Assembly (NCBI RefSeq): GCF_003751085.1
Contig: NZ_RJJY01000001.1
Location: 5,394,001 to 5,458,000, forward strand
Length of the DNA stretch: 64,000 bases
Source of the DNA: Micromonospora sp. Llam0
Lineage (GTDB): Bacteria; Actinomycetota; Actinomycetes; Mycobacteriales; Micromonosporaceae
Direction: 5' to 3'
The stretch's first letter is position 1. Each line of letters opens with the position of its first letter. Positions 34,317 through 44,024 of this stretch are shown here, piece after piece. The translations under genes were made by a program, and so were the position numbers. Under the pieces are notes generated by a model. That model searched no databases and had not been told where the DNA came from. It saw only the letters and a list, made by a program, of their open reading frames with translations.

Positions 34317-36449
34317 TCAACGGCAACCGCAGCTGGCCAGGGTCGCGGCGATCCGGTCCAAGCCGGCCTGGGCGGCGTCGATGAGCAACGGCACCTCGTC
34401 GGCCAGCACCGCGAACGCCAGCAGCCGGCCGTCGGCGGTGGTCACCGTGCCGGCCAACGCGTTGATGCCGGACAACGACCCGGTCTTGGCCCGCACCACG
34501 CCAGCGCCGATCCGCTGCGGGGCGTCCGCCGTCTGGTACCGACCCTGCAGGGTGCCGGACCAGGCGGCGACCGGCAGGCCGGAGAACAGCCCGGTCAGCG
34601 CGGGGCGGTCGCCGCTGCCGGCGAGCACGGTCAGCTCGGTCAGCAGCCCCGGGGTCACCCGGTTGCTGCGGGACAGGCCGCTGCCGTCGGACAGGTCGCT
34701 CTGCTCGGCCGGCAACCCGAGTTCAGCCAGTACGGCGTCCATCGCGGCCGCCGCCCCGGCGAACGACGCGGGTTCGCCCCGGGCGATGGCGACCTGCCGG
34801 GCGAGCGCCTCGGCGAGGACGTTGTCGCTGTCGCTGAGCATCATCTCGACCAGCCGGGCCATCGGCGGCGATTCGACCCGGGCCAGCTCGGCACCCGGGC
34901 CGCCCTCCGTCGGCTGGTCGGGGGTCGCCCCTGACGACTGGTCGGGGGTCACCGGCTGCCCGGTCGCCGACGGGGTCGGTGCGCCGGCGACCGCGTCGGT
35001 GCCGCCGACGGGCTGCGCCGCCGAGCCGGAGAGCTGGCCGGTGTAGCCGGCCGGGGTGGTGTCGACCGCGTCCGCCGGCAGCCCGAGAGCCCGGGCGAAG
35101 GCCCGGCCGGCAGCCAGGTCCGGTGCGGCCGAGCGCGGCGCCCAGCCCTTGGCGGCGGCGGGATCGGTCCGGGCACCGTCCACCATCAGCGCGGTGATCG
35201 CGGCCGCGTACCCGCCGGTCGGGATGTCGTCGTCCCACCCGGGCCCGAACGCCGGCCCGGAAAAGAGCGAACTGTCGATCAGCACCTTGGTCGGCGCCGT
35301 GTCGCCGAGGGCGGTACGGGTGGCGGCGGCCAGCACGTCGAGCCGGGCGGCCCCCGGATAGAATCCGGTGTCATCGATCGACAAGGTCGGATCGCCGCCG
35401 CCGATCAGCACCACCTCGCCGGGCGCGGCTCCCTCGACCACCCGGGTCGTGATCCGGTGTGTCGGCCCGACCGCGGCCAGCACCGTCGCCGCGGTGACCA
35501 GCTTGGTGGTCGACGCGGGCACGGTCAGCGCCGCCGGCTCGCGACCGTACAGGACCGCACCGGTCGTCATGTCCCGGACCGAGACGTGCACCCGGTCGCC
35601 GAGGCCGGATCGGCTGATCGCCTTGTCCAGCATCTCGGTCAGCCCGGCCGTGGTGGGAAGCGGGGCGTCGGCGGCCAGCCCGGCCAGCACCGGTCCGGGC
35701 GTCGGCTCGGCGGACATGCTCGGGCTCGGGCTCACCTCGGCGGCACCGAGCCAGCCGGCCACCGGACCCGGCCGGAGTACCGCAATCGAGGTACCACCGG
35801 CCAGCAGGACGACGACGGCGACGGCGGCGATCAGCAACCGGGCCCGGCGGCGCCGGTCAGCTGACGACTGGCTGGCCGGCGGCACCGGCTGAGCCGGCGC
35901 GGACCCAGCTGGCGCAGGCTGAGCCGGCGCAGGCTGAGCCGGCGCGGGCTCAACTGGCGCAGGCTCAGCTGACGCAGAGCCAGCCGGCGCAGGCTCGGCC
36001 GGCGCAGGCTCGGCCGGTGGTACCGGTCTGGCGGTGCCACGAGCCGGCACCGACGCGCGTCCCCGGTGGCCGCCCGTCGAGACTTCGGCCGGAGCCGCGT
36101 CGGTGCCGCCGGTCGTGGACGGCACGGTGGCTCGGCCGGTCACCGGCGCCGACCCGGTGGCCGGCTGGGTCTCCGTAACAGATGCGGTCCCGGTGGGCGG
36201 CGGCGGGGCGGCCGGCGGCGGGGCGGGGCGGCCCGACTCCGTCGGATCCGGATTGCGCGCACCGACCGGGGCGGCGGCAGAGTCCTCCGACGGGGCCGTC
36301 TGGTCACTTTTCGCAGGCGGACCGCTACCCTGCGACGCGGGACCGGGCGCTCCGTCGGCCCGATCGGGTTCACCGACGGCCCCAGCGGACTGTGAGTCTT
36401 CCCTCCCCACCGGCCCCACCTCCCAACTGACGAACGGACTAGGCGACAC
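34317..36449 (-). CDS. dacB: D-alanyl-D-alanine carboxypeptidase/endopeptidase (PBP4, S13 family)
   Basis: A 710-residue penicillin-binding protein that trims peptidoglycan stem peptides outside the membrane. About 200 N-terminal residues are Pro/Ala/Glu-rich and presumably cytoplasmic. A helix at 204-226 anchors it. The S13 domain has the Ser313-x-x-Lys316 active site (ASTTKL), SDN (SDSDNVLAE) and KTG (AKTGSLSG). The spacer includes about six [14 protein letters not shown] repeats. GTG start without a strong ribosome site. Divergent from ppa. Confidence 0.92.
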   Translation of the reverse strand: MSPSPFVSWEVGPVGREDSQSAGAVGEPDRADGAPGPASQGSGPPAKSDQTAPSEDSAAAPVGARNPDPTESGRPAPPPAAPPPPTGTASVTETQPATGSAPVTGRATVPSTTGGTDAAPAEVSTGGHRGRASVPARGTARPVPPAEPAPAEPAPAGSASAEPAPVEPAPAQPAPAQPAPAGSAPAQPVPPASQSSADRRRRARLLIAAVAVVVLLAGGTSIAVLRPGPVAGWLGAAEVSPSPSMSAEPTPGPVLAGLAADAPLPTTAGLTEMLDKAISRSGLGDRVHVSVRDMTTGAVLYGREPAALTVPASTTKLVTAATVLAAVGPTHRITTRVVEGAAPGEVVLIGGGDPTLSIDDTGFYPGAARLDVLAAATRTALGDTAPTKVLIDSSLFSGPAFGPGWDDDIPTGGYAAAITALMVDGARTDPAAAKGWAPRSAAPDLAAGRAFARALGLPADAVDTTPAGYTGQLSGSAAQPVGGTDAVAGAPTPSATGQPVTPDQSSGATPDQPTEGGPGAELARVESPPMARLVEMMLSDSDNVLAEALARQVAIARGEPASFAGAAAAMDAVLAELGLPAEQSDLSDGSGLSRSNRVTPGLLTELTVLAGSGDRPALTGLFSGLPVAAWSGTLQGRYQTADAPQRIGAGVVRAKTGSLSGINALAGTVTTADGRLLAFAVLADEVPLLIDAAQAGLDRIAATLASCGCR

Positions 36450-36558
36450 TACTTGTGTTCACAAAGCGAGCGGGAGCCGAAACGGTCGGGCGGGGCAACG
36501 CCCGGACGGCGTACCGCTCTATTTCCGTAGCCAGCGCGGGCGACGAGGGAGCGTGAGT
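36450..36558. promoter_or_regulatory. Divergent dacB-ppa promoter region with a small palindrome
   Basis: A 109-bp gap. ttgtg-tt-cacaa (36,453-36,464) is a short perfect palindrome immediately before the dacB start. The ppa ribosome site is gagggag about 8 nt before its ATG. Confidence 0.4.
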
Positions 36559-37065
36559 ATGGATTTCGACGTTACGGTTGAGATCCCCAAGGGTCACCGG
36601 AACAAGTATGAGGTCGATCATGCGACCGGCCGGATCCGGCTGGACCGCACCCTGTTCACTTCGACGCAGTATCCAGCCGACTACGGTTTCATCGAGGGCA
36701 CCCTCGGGCAGGACGACGACCCGCTGGACGCACTGGTGCTCGTACCGGAACCTACCTTCCCAGGATGCCTCATCCGGTGCCGGGCGATCGGCATGTTCCG
36801 GATGAAGGACGAGAAGGGCGCCGACGACAAGGTGCTCTGTGTGCCGTACGAGGACCCCCGTCAGGAACACCTGCGCGACATCCACCACCTCGGTGAGTTC
36901 GACCGGCTGGAGATCCAGCACTTCTTCGTCGTCTACAAGGACCTGGAGCCGGGCAAGTCGGTCGAAGGCGCGACCTGGGTCGGCCGGGTCGAGGCAGAGG
37001 CCGAGATCCAGGCGTCGTTCCGCCGCCGGGAGGCCGCCCTGGAGCGCGGCGAGTCGGCCCACTGA
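36559..37065 (+). CDS. ppa: Inorganic pyrophosphatase
   Basis: A 168-residue family I pyrophosphatase that drives biosynthesis by hydrolysing PPi. Visible are [32 protein letters not shown] (metal-binding Asp cluster) and the [11 protein letters not shown] loop. Normal length. The ATG of MDFDVTV is preceded by a gagggag ribosome site; the longer upstream frame runs through the divergent dacB gene and is not coding. Confidence 0.97.
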   Translation: MDFDVTVEIPKGHRNKYEVDHATGRIRLDRTLFTSTQYPADYGFIEGTLGQDDDPLDALVLVPEPTFPGCLIRCRAIGMFRMKDEKGADDKVLCVPYEDPRQEHLRDIHHLGEFDRLEIQHFFVVYKDLEPGKSVEGATWVGRVEAEAEIQASFRRREAALERGESAH

Positions 37066-37075
37066 TCTGATCAGG

Positions 37076-37105
37076 CGTCGGGCTGCTCAGCCGAGCAGCC
37101 CGACG
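37076..37105. terminator. Strong bidirectional terminator hairpin
   Basis: cgtcgggctgctc-agcc-gagcagcccgacg: 13 perfect base pairs and a 4-nt loop between the convergent ppa and eccD genes, overlapping the last eccD codons. There is no T-run. Confidence 0.75.
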
Positions 37106-38436
37106 GCCCACCGGTAGAGCCCGAAGACGGCACCGGCCAGCGGAACGATGCTGATCAACGCGGTGATCTCCAGCAGGTCGGCCGCCCGGCTCAGGTACGG
37201 CGACGGTGACCGGCCGGCGTACCGGGCACCGGCCGTAGCGGTCGACACCGCGACCACACCCCCGGCCACGACCAACGTCGACGTCGACACCGGCAGGTAC
37301 GCGGGCAGCGCGCCGAACACGCACAGTGTCGTGGCCGCTGCCCCCGCGACGAGCAGTGGCAGCCGCTGCCGGGTGCTGACGAACGTCCGCGAGCGCAGCG
37401 ACATCGCCAGCCCGACGACGCCGACCAGCACCACCCCGACCACCCCGCCGACCTGAGCCAGCACCACGCTGGCCGCGACGCCGACGGCGGCGTACCCGAT
37501 CAGCATCCCGGTGAGCAGCCGCTCGGCCCGGACCACGGCACCCGGCACCGAATCGCCCGTCCCGACGACCGTCGGCACCTGGCCGAGCCGGACGGCGAGT
37601 CGGGGCAGCAACCCGAACCCGCAACCGACCACCACCAGCAGACCGGCCGCCGCGCCGGATGCCCCGGTGACCGTCGACGCGGCGACGGCCGCCATCGAGC
37701 CGAGCCCGGCCACGGTCGCCACGGCGACGAAGATCGGCCCGTCGGCGGGCACCGCTGCCCCGGCAGTCGCCGCCGCGCCCAGCAGCACCAGCAACCCGGT
37801 CGCCATGGCCGTGGCGGTCGGCCAGTCGTCGGGACGGAGCCCGACCGGACCACCGTCGCCGGTGGCGAGCAGACCGGCGGCGAACGCGTACGGCAACGAG
37901 CCGGCCCCGAGCACGACGCCGGCCGCCGCGTCCCGCCAGACCCGTCCGGCCAGTACCCCGACCGCCAGCACCGCAGCCCCGACGAGGGCCGCCGCCCTTG
38001 CCCGCTCGGCCGTTGCGGTGCCGGCCCCGACCAGCACCAGCCATCCCGCGCCGAGCCACAGTCCGGCCGCGCCGAGCGCGTACCCTCTGGTCGTCGCGGC
38101 CGACCAGGTCCGGCCCTGCTGTCGGGCGGCGGCCGCGATCGCCTCGGCGACGTCGTCGTACTCCAGCTCCGGCCAGTAGGTCCGCCCGGGCACCAGATGC
38201 AGCACGTCGCCGTCGCGGATCCCCTGCTGGTGCAGTGCCTGCCCGGCAGACACCGGTACCCCGTCCGCCCGACGCAGCACCCAGCCGCCGTGCCGTTCAC
38301 CGTCGTCGGCCAGCCCCTCCCCGCTGTGCCGCAGCAGTTCCGGCAGCAGCTCGGCGACGGGCACGTGTCCGGGCAGGGCGAGATCCAGCCGGCGGCGCGG
38401 TCCGCAGACGGTGATCCTGGCCAGGCTCACGTTCAT
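37087..38436 (-). CDS. eccD: Type VII secretion integral membrane protein EccD
   Basis: A 449-residue protein: an N-terminal ubiquitin-like (YukD) domain (VSLARITVCGPRRRLDLALP to GDVLHLVPG) and about eleven membrane helices from residue 120 on, the standard EccD layout for the ESX channel. gaggag lies 6-7 nt before the ATG. Divergent from eccC with 104 bp between. Confidence 0.9.
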   Translation of the reverse strand: MNVSLARITVCGPRRRLDLALPGHVPVAELLPELLRHSGEGLADDGERHGGWVLRRADGVPVSAGQALHQQGIRDGDVLHLVPGRTYWPELEYDDVAEAIAAAARQQGRTWSAATTRGYALGAAGLWLGAGWLVLVGAGTATAERARAAALVGAAVLAVGVLAGRVWRDAAAGVVLGAGSLPYAFAAGLLATGDGGPVGLRPDDWPTATAMATGLLVLLGAAATAGAAVPADGPIFVAVATVAGLGSMAAVAASTVTGASGAAAGLLVVVGCGFGLLPRLAVRLGQVPTVVGTGDSVPGAVVRAERLLTGMLIGYAAVGVAASVVLAQVGGVVGVVLVGVVGLAMSLRSRTFVSTRQRLPLLVAGAAATTLCVFGALPAYLPVSTSTLVVAGGVVAVSTATAGARYAGRSPSPYLSRAADLLEITALISIVPLAGAVFGLYRWAVGLLG

Positions 38437-38540
38437 CGTGCCTCCTCGACGCCGCAACGGCCGGGCCGGTGCCGGGGCCGGCGGCCGCCATCCACCGCCG
38501 GTCCATTGCGGAACACTCTACGTAGGTGTTAGCTGACGCG
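38437..38540. promoter_or_regulatory. Divergent eccD-eccC promoter region
   Basis: A 104-bp intergenic region; the end near eccC is AT-richer and has the 8-bp palindrome ctacgtag (38,518-38,525). It should carry the promoters of both arms of the type VII locus. Confidence 0.4.
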
Positions 38541-41500
38541 ATGGCGGGCATCGTCCTCACCAGATCCGAGCGTCGTCCGGCACCCGAGATCCCGGCCGGG
38601 GAGGTCCGCGTCCCCCCGCCTCCGCAGGTCGCCGATCCGGACTCCGGCCGCTGGCAACGCCTGCTGGCCCTGCTGCCGATGGCCGGCGGATCGGTGGCAA
38701 TGGCGGTGCTGCCGGGCCGTGACGGCGGGGTCTACCCGTACCTGATGGCCGCGGTGTTCGGGGTGTCGACGCTGGCCATGTTGGCGGCCAGTTGGAACTC
38801 CGCACCCGGCGCCGACGCGCGATCCTCGACCGACCTGGCCCGGCGTCGCTACCTACGGCAGTTGGCCGGCCTGCGCAGCCAGGTCCGGGAGACCGTGGGC
38901 CGGCAACGGACCGCGCTGAACTACCGGTACCCGGATCCCGGTCGGTTGTGGTCGACGGCGGCGAGCAGTCGGGTCTGGGAGCGCCGACCGCATGACCGGG
39001 ATTTCGCGACCGTACGGGTCGGGGTCGGATCGCGCCCGCTCGCCACCCCGCTCGTGCCGCCGGCCGACGACCGGCCGGTGGACGAGATCGAGCCGCTCAC
39101 CGCCGCGGCGCTACGACGGTTCATCGACTCGTACTCGGTGGTACCGGGGTTGCCGATCGTGGTCGGGCTGCGCGACGTCGCCCGGATCTTCGTCGTCGGA
39201 CGGCCGGACGGCGATGCCCCGGACGGGGCACCGGCCGCGCTGGTACGCGCGGTGCTGGCCCAACTGGCCGTCCTGCACGCCCCGGACGATCTGCGTATCG
39301 CGGTCTACGCGCCGGCCGACCGCCGCGACCGGTGGGAGTGGGTCAAGTGGCTGCCGCACGCTGGTCATCCGCAACGCACCGACGCCACCGGCCCGCTGCG
39401 GTTGGTCGCCGGCAGCGGGGTGGAGCTGGCCCGGCTGCTGGACTCGATGTCCGCCGCGCACGTCGTGGTGGTGTGCGACGGCACCGATCCCAACGACGGG
39501 ACAGATCCGAGTGACGGGACTGGGGCGCACGACGGGACCGCAGCGGTCGACGGGGCCGAACCCGACCTCGGCGGCGGGAACGGCGTCACCGTGGTCCAGG
39601 TGGGCGTACCGGCGCCACGGATACTCGACCGGGTCACCATGGAGCTGTCGGTCGATTCGTCCGGTCGGCTGGTCATCCGTGGGTCGACCGGGCCCATCGA
39701 CACCGGGACGGCCGACGGGCTGGGTGTCGTCGAAGCGGAGGCCCTCGCCCGGCAGCTCGCCCCGTTGCGGCTCGCGTCGAACAGCGGGCCGGCCCGGTCC
39801 GCCGCAGTGGCCCAGGCGGACCTGGTCCAGCTGCTCGGCTTCGGCAGCGGTGGTGCCGGTGCCCGCTGGTGGACGACGGCCGGACCGGACCGCAGCCCGC
39901 CGGTCGACCGCCACCTGCGGGTCCCGTTCGGGGTCACCCCCGAGGGGCGCCCGGTCGAGCTCGATCTCAAGGAGTCGGCGCTGCACGGCATGGGGCCGCA
40001 CGGGCTGGTGGTCGGCGCCACCGGCTCCGGCAAGTCGGAGCTGCTCCGTACGCTGGTCCTCGGGTTGGCGCTCACCCACCCGCCGGAGTCGTTGAACCTC
40101 GTCCTGATCGACTTCAAGGGTGGTGCCACGTTCGCCGCGTTGGACCGGTTGCCGCACACCGCCGCGGTGATCACCAACCTGGCGCAGGAGCTACCGCTGG
40201 TGGACCGGATGGCCGACGCGCTGCACGGTGAGGTGGTCCGCCGCCAGCAGCTGCTGCGCCGGGCGGGCAACCTGGCCAGCCGACAGGACTACCTGCGGGT
40301 GCAGCCGACCGACGAGGCCCTGCCGCCGCTGCCGTCACTGGTGATCGTCTGCGACGAGTTCACCGAACTGCTCACCGCCAAGCCCGACTTCATCGACATC
40401 TTCCTGCAGATCGGCCGGGTCGGACGGTCCCTGGGGATGCATCTGGTGCTCGCCTCGCAGCGGGTGGACGAGGGCCGGTTGCGGGGACTGGACACCCATC
40501 TGGCGTACCAGATCGGGCTGCGGACCTTCTCCGCGCTGGAGTCGCGGGCGGTCCTCGGCGTACCGGACGCGTACCACCTGCCCCGCGAGCCGGGCCACGG
40601 TTTCCTGCGGTACGGCACCGGGGCACCGGTCCGGTTCCGGGCCGCCCACGTCTCCGGGCCGTACCGCCGACCGGCCCCGCGCCGGGCCGGTGGTCCCCGC
40701 TCGACGCCGAGGCTGTACGGCTTCCGGACGCACCCGGTGCCGGCGGCCGCCAGCCGGCCGGAACCGGCAGGAGTGCCGTCGGGCGCCGGCACCAGCCTGC
40801 TCGAGGTGAGCGTCGACCGGCTGGCCCGGCACGGTCCACCGGCGCACCGGGTCTGGCTGCCGCCGCTGGGCGAGCCGCCCCAGTTGGACGACCTGCTCGG
40901 TCCGGTACGGCTGGTGCCCGGTCGGGGCCCGGCCGTGGCCGACCCGGACCGGTCGGGGCGGCTGCGGGTGGCCGTCGCCGCCGTCGACAAGCCGTACGAG
41001 CAGCGCCGGGATCCCTTGTGGCTGGATCTGGACGGGGCGGCCGGGCACGTCGCGGTGGTCGGCGCGCCGCAGAGCGGGAAGTCCCAGCTGATCCGGACGT
41101 TGATCTGTGCCCTGGCGTTGACCCGTTCCCCGGCCGAGGTGCAGGTGTACTGCCTGGACTTCGGCGGCGGGGCGTTGGCCGGGCTGCGGGACCTGCCACA
41201 CGTCGGCGGGGTGACGGTGCGGACCGAACCGGCGACGGTACGGCGTACCGTCGCCGAGGTCACCGAACTGCTCGCGAGCCGGGAGCGGCGGTTCGCCCGG
41301 GATGGGGTGGAGTCGATGGCCGCGTACCGTGCCCGCCGCTCGACCGGGTCCGGGTCCGGGTCCGACAGTACGCCGGACGACCCGTACGGTGACGTCTTCC
41401 TGGTCGTCGACGGCTGGACCAGCCTACGCGGCGAGTACGACGACCTGGAACCGTCGATCACCGACCTGGCCACCCGTGGCCTGTCGTACGGGGTGCATCT

Positions 41501-42581
41501 GGTCGCCTCGGCACCCCGCTGGGCTGACTTCCGGCCGGCGCTGCGGGACCTGTTCGGCTCCCGGCTGGAGCTGCGACTCGGCGACCCGATCGATTCGCTG
41601 GTGTCGCACCGGTCGGCGGCCAACGTGCCACCGGGGTCGCCGGGCCGCGGGATCACAAGCGACGGCCTGCACTTCCTCGCCGCCGTGGCTGCGGTGTCCA
41701 CCCTGGTCGATGCGTTCGCGGACGGCTGGGCGGGGCCGTCGGCACCGCCGGTCCGGCTGCTACCGGACCTGCTGCCGTACGCCGCGTTGGACCGTACCGG
41801 CACGGCAGGGCTCCGGCTGCCGATCGGGCTGGCCGAGTCGGACCTGCGACCGGTGTCGATCGATTTCGCCGCTGATCCGCACCTGCTGCTGTTCGGCGAC
41901 GCGGAGACCGGCAAGTCGAGTTTCCTGCGTGCCATCGCCACCACCGTCGCCGGTCGGTTCGCCCCCGAGCAGGCCCGGCTGATCATCGTCGACTACCGTC
42001 GCAGCCTGCTCGGCGCGGTGGACACCGACCACCTGATCGGCTACGGCGGCAACGCGTCGCACACCACCGACCTGATCGACTCGGCCGCGGATCATCTGCG
42101 GCGGCGGCTGCCCGGACCGGACGTCACCGCCGCGCAGTTGGCCGGCCGCTCCTGGTGGACCGGACCTGAGCTGTTCGTCCTGGTCGACGACTACGACCTG
42201 GTCGCGGCCGGGCCGGTGAACCCGATCCACCCGCTGTTGGAGTATCTGGTGCACGCCCGTGACGTCGGCCTGCACCTGGTGCTCGCCCGCCGCGTCGGGG
42301 GTGCCGGGCGGGCCCTGTACGAGCCCGTCGTCCAGCAGTTGCGCGAGTCGTCCGCCGCCGGGCTGGTGCTCTCCGGCGACCCCGACGAGGGGCAACTCGT
42401 CGGCGGGGTCCGCGCCGAGCCGCTACCCCCCGGCCGAGGTCGGCTGGTCACCCGCCGGGACGGCATCCGTCTGGTGCAACTGGCGTACCTGCCGGCGGGC
42501 GATCCGACCGGGCCCACCGGCGGCGCGAACCGGCTATCGGCTTCCCTCAAGACTGCTTCTGACAGTGCAGAATCGCGGTAA
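38541..42581 (+). CDS. eccC: Type VII secretion ATPase EccC (three FtsK/SpoIIIE domains)
   Basis: A 1,346-residue motor of the ESX secretion system. Two N-terminal membrane helices (about residues 45-90) are followed by three FtsK/SpoIIIE ATPase domains with Walker A GATGSGKS (Lys498), GAPQSGKS (Lys847) and GDAETGKS (Lys1125), and Walker B CDEFTEL, LVVDGW and LVDDYD. All three keep the GKS core. A Gly/Asp/Thr-rich imperfect repeat (DGTDPNDGTDPSDGTGAHDG) interrupts the region before domain 1. The ATG of MAGIVLTRSE fits other EccC starts; a GTG five codons earlier also exists. mycP follows after 42 bp. Confidence 0.95.
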   Translation: MAGIVLTRSERRPAPEIPAGEVRVPPPPQVADPDSGRWQRLLALLPMAGGSVAMAVLPGRDGGVYPYLMAAVFGVSTLAMLAASWNSAPGADARSSTDLARRRYLRQLAGLRSQVRETVGRQRTALNYRYPDPGRLWSTAASSRVWERRPHDRDFATVRVGVGSRPLATPLVPPADDRPVDEIEPLTAAALRRFIDSYSVVPGLPIVVGLRDVARIFVVGRPDGDAPDGAPAALVRAVLAQLAVLHAPDDLRIAVYAPADRRDRWEWVKWLPHAGHPQRTDATGPLRLVAGSGVELARLLDSMSAAHVVVVCDGTDPNDGTDPSDGTGAHDGTAAVDGAEPDLGGGNGVTVVQVGVPAPRILDRVTMELSVDSSGRLVIRGSTGPIDTGTADGLGVVEAEALARQLAPLRLASNSGPARSAAVAQADLVQLLGFGSGGAGARWWTTAGPDRSPPVDRHLRVPFGVTPEGRPVELDLKESALHGMGPHGLVVGATGSGKSELLRTLVLGLALTHPPESLNLVLIDFKGGATFAALDRLPHTAAVITNLAQELPLVDRMADALHGEVVRRQQLLRRAGNLASRQDYLRVQPTDEALPPLPSLVIVCDEFTELLTAKPDFIDIFLQIGRVGRSLGMHLVLASQRVDEGRLRGLDTHLAYQIGLRTFSALESRAVLGVPDAYHLPREPGHGFLRYGTGAPVRFRAAHVSGPYRRPAPRRAGGPRSTPRLYGFRTHPVPAAASRPEPAGVPSGAGTSLLEVSVDRLARHGPPAHRVWLPPLGEPPQLDDLLGPVRLVPGRGPAVADPDRSGRLRVAVAAVDKPYEQRRDPLWLDLDGAAGHVAVVGAPQSGKSQLIRTLICALALTRSPAEVQVYCLDFGGGALAGLRDLPHVGGVTVRTEPATVRRTVAEVTELLASRERRFARDGVESMAAYRARRSTGSGSGSDSTPDDPYGDVFLVVDGWTSLRGEYDDLEPSITDLATRGLSYGVHLVASAPRWADFRPALRDLFGSRLELRLGDPIDSLVSHRSAANVPPGSPGRGITSDGLHFLAAVAAVSTLVDAFADGWAGPSAPPVRLLPDLLPYAALDRTGTAGLRLPIGLAESDLRPVSIDFAADPHLLLFGDAETGKSSFLRAIATTVAGRFAPEQARLIIVDYRRSLLGAVDTDHLIGYGGNASHTTDLIDSAADHLRRRLPGPDVTAAQLAGRSWWTGPELFVLVDDYDLVAAGPVNPIHPLLEYLVHARDVGLHLVLARRVGGAGRALYEPVVQQLRESSAAGLVLSGDPDEGQLVGGVRAEPLPPGRGRLVTRRDGIRLVQLAYLPAGDPTGPTGGANRLSASLKTASDSAESR

Positions 42582-42623
42582 CCTCCGTGCAGCAAGTTTC
42601 TGCTGGGGTGAGAAGGCCAGATT

Positions 42624-44024
42624 GTGACGTCGTTGCCGCGCCATCCACGCAGCGCCGCCCGTTGGCTCGCCGGGGCGGTGCTGGTCCTGGTGACCGCCGT
42701 CAGCGGCCCGGCCGCGCCGCCCGGACCCGGGTTGGAGCCGGGACGCATCGGCACGGGGTCGGCAGCGGCGGCGACCGCCGCGCTTCCCGTCCGGTACGAC
42801 CCGATCCGGGACGAACAGTGGCAGTTGCGGGAGTTGTCGGCGACCACCGCCTGGCAGTACGCCACCGGCACCGGGGTCACCGTCGCGGTGATCGATTCCG
42901 GGGTGGACGCCAGCCACATCGACCTCGCCGGCCAGGTGCTACCCGGGATCGACTTCGTCGAGGACGGTGACGGCTGGTCCGACCCGGTCGGGCACGGCAC
43001 CACCGTCGCCGCGCTGATCGCCGGACGTGACGACGACGAGGACGGGGTGCTCGGGCTCGCCCCGGACGCCCGGATTCTGCCGGTCCGGGTGCTCGACGAG
43101 GAGAACCGCTACGACGACGCGCTGGTCGTCGCCAAGGCGGTCCGCTGGGCGGTCGACAACGGGGCCCGGGTGATCAACCTGTCGCTGGGCGGCAGCGGCG
43201 ACAGCCCGGAGCTGGCCGCCGCGCTGGACTACGCGTTCGCCAGCGACGTCGTGGTGGTCGCCTGCACCGGCAACGTCTCTGCCAACGGCACGTCGCGGGT
43301 CTGGTATCCGGCCCGGGAACCGGGCGTCGTCGCCGTCGCCGGGATGGACCGCGGTGGCGAGCAACTGTGGGCCGGTTCGATCACCGGGCCGGAGACGGTC
43401 CTCACCGCACCCGCCACCGGGCTGGTCGGCGCCCGACCCGACGGCTACTGGCAGGTGCAGGGCACCAGTTTCGCCGCGCCCCTGGTGGCCGCGACCGCGG
43501 CACTGATCCGGTCCCGATTCCCGGAGATGTCGGCGGGCACGGTGGTCACCCGGCTCATCGAGACCGCCCGCGACCTGGGCACGCCGGGCCGGGACGACCG
43601 CTACGGCTTCGGCCTGGTCGATCCGGTGGCTGCGCTGACCGACGGGGTCGACGCGGTGCCGCGCAATCCGCTCGACGACAACCGGACCCCGGGGGTGGTC
43701 GGCTTCGGCCCAGCCCCCGGTCTGGAGTCCGCAGCGCCGACGCTGGCCGGCGGCTCGACCCGGATGGGCGGTCAGGACACCGGCGACCAGGGGGCCGGAT
43801 GGGCGATCGGGCCGATCAGCGGACAGCGTAGTGAAAGCGGCCAAGGGCTGCTCAGCAGCGGTCTGCTGCTGCTGGTCACGGCCGTCATCGGCAGCTGGCT
43901 GGCCCGGCGGATGCGGATGACGACGGCGGCTGCCCGCAGCGACGTCAGGCGCACTCCCCGGTGGCGGTCCGGCGGGTACTCCGTACTCCCAGAACCGCCA
44001 CCGACGACGCCTCCTCGGCGGTGA
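42624..44024 (+). CDS. mycP: Mycosin, type VII secretion-associated serine protease
   Basis: A 466-residue subtilisin-family (S8) protease. It has a signal peptide, the mycosin-type N-terminal wrap (IRDEQWQLREL), the catalytic triad Asp91 (VIDSGVD), His124 (GHGTTVAA) and Ser282 (GTSFAAP), and a C-terminal membrane helix (LLSSGLLLLVTAVIGSWLA). Mycosins stabilise the ESX membrane complex and cut substrates. GTG start after gagaagg. The last 80 bp overlap the marP frame on the opposite strand. Confidence 0.95.
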   Translation: MTSLPRHPRSAARWLAGAVLVLVTAVSGPAAPPGPGLEPGRIGTGSAAAATAALPVRYDPIRDEQWQLRELSATTAWQYATGTGVTVAVIDSGVDASHIDLAGQVLPGIDFVEDGDGWSDPVGHGTTVAALIAGRDDDEDGVLGLAPDARILPVRVLDEENRYDDALVVAKAVRWAVDNGARVINLSLGGSGDSPELAAALDYAFASDVVVVACTGNVSANGTSRVWYPAREPGVVAVAGMDRGGEQLWAGSITGPETVLTAPATGLVGARPDGYWQVQGTSFAAPLVAATAALIRSRFPEMSAGTVVTRLIETARDLGTPGRDDRYGFGLVDPVAALTDGVDAVPRNPLDDNRTPGVVGFGPAPGLESAAPTLAGGSTRMGGQDTGDQGAGWAIGPISGQRSESGQGLLSSGLLLLVTAVIGSWLARRMRMTTAAARSDVRRTPRWRSGGYSVLPEPPPTTPPRR

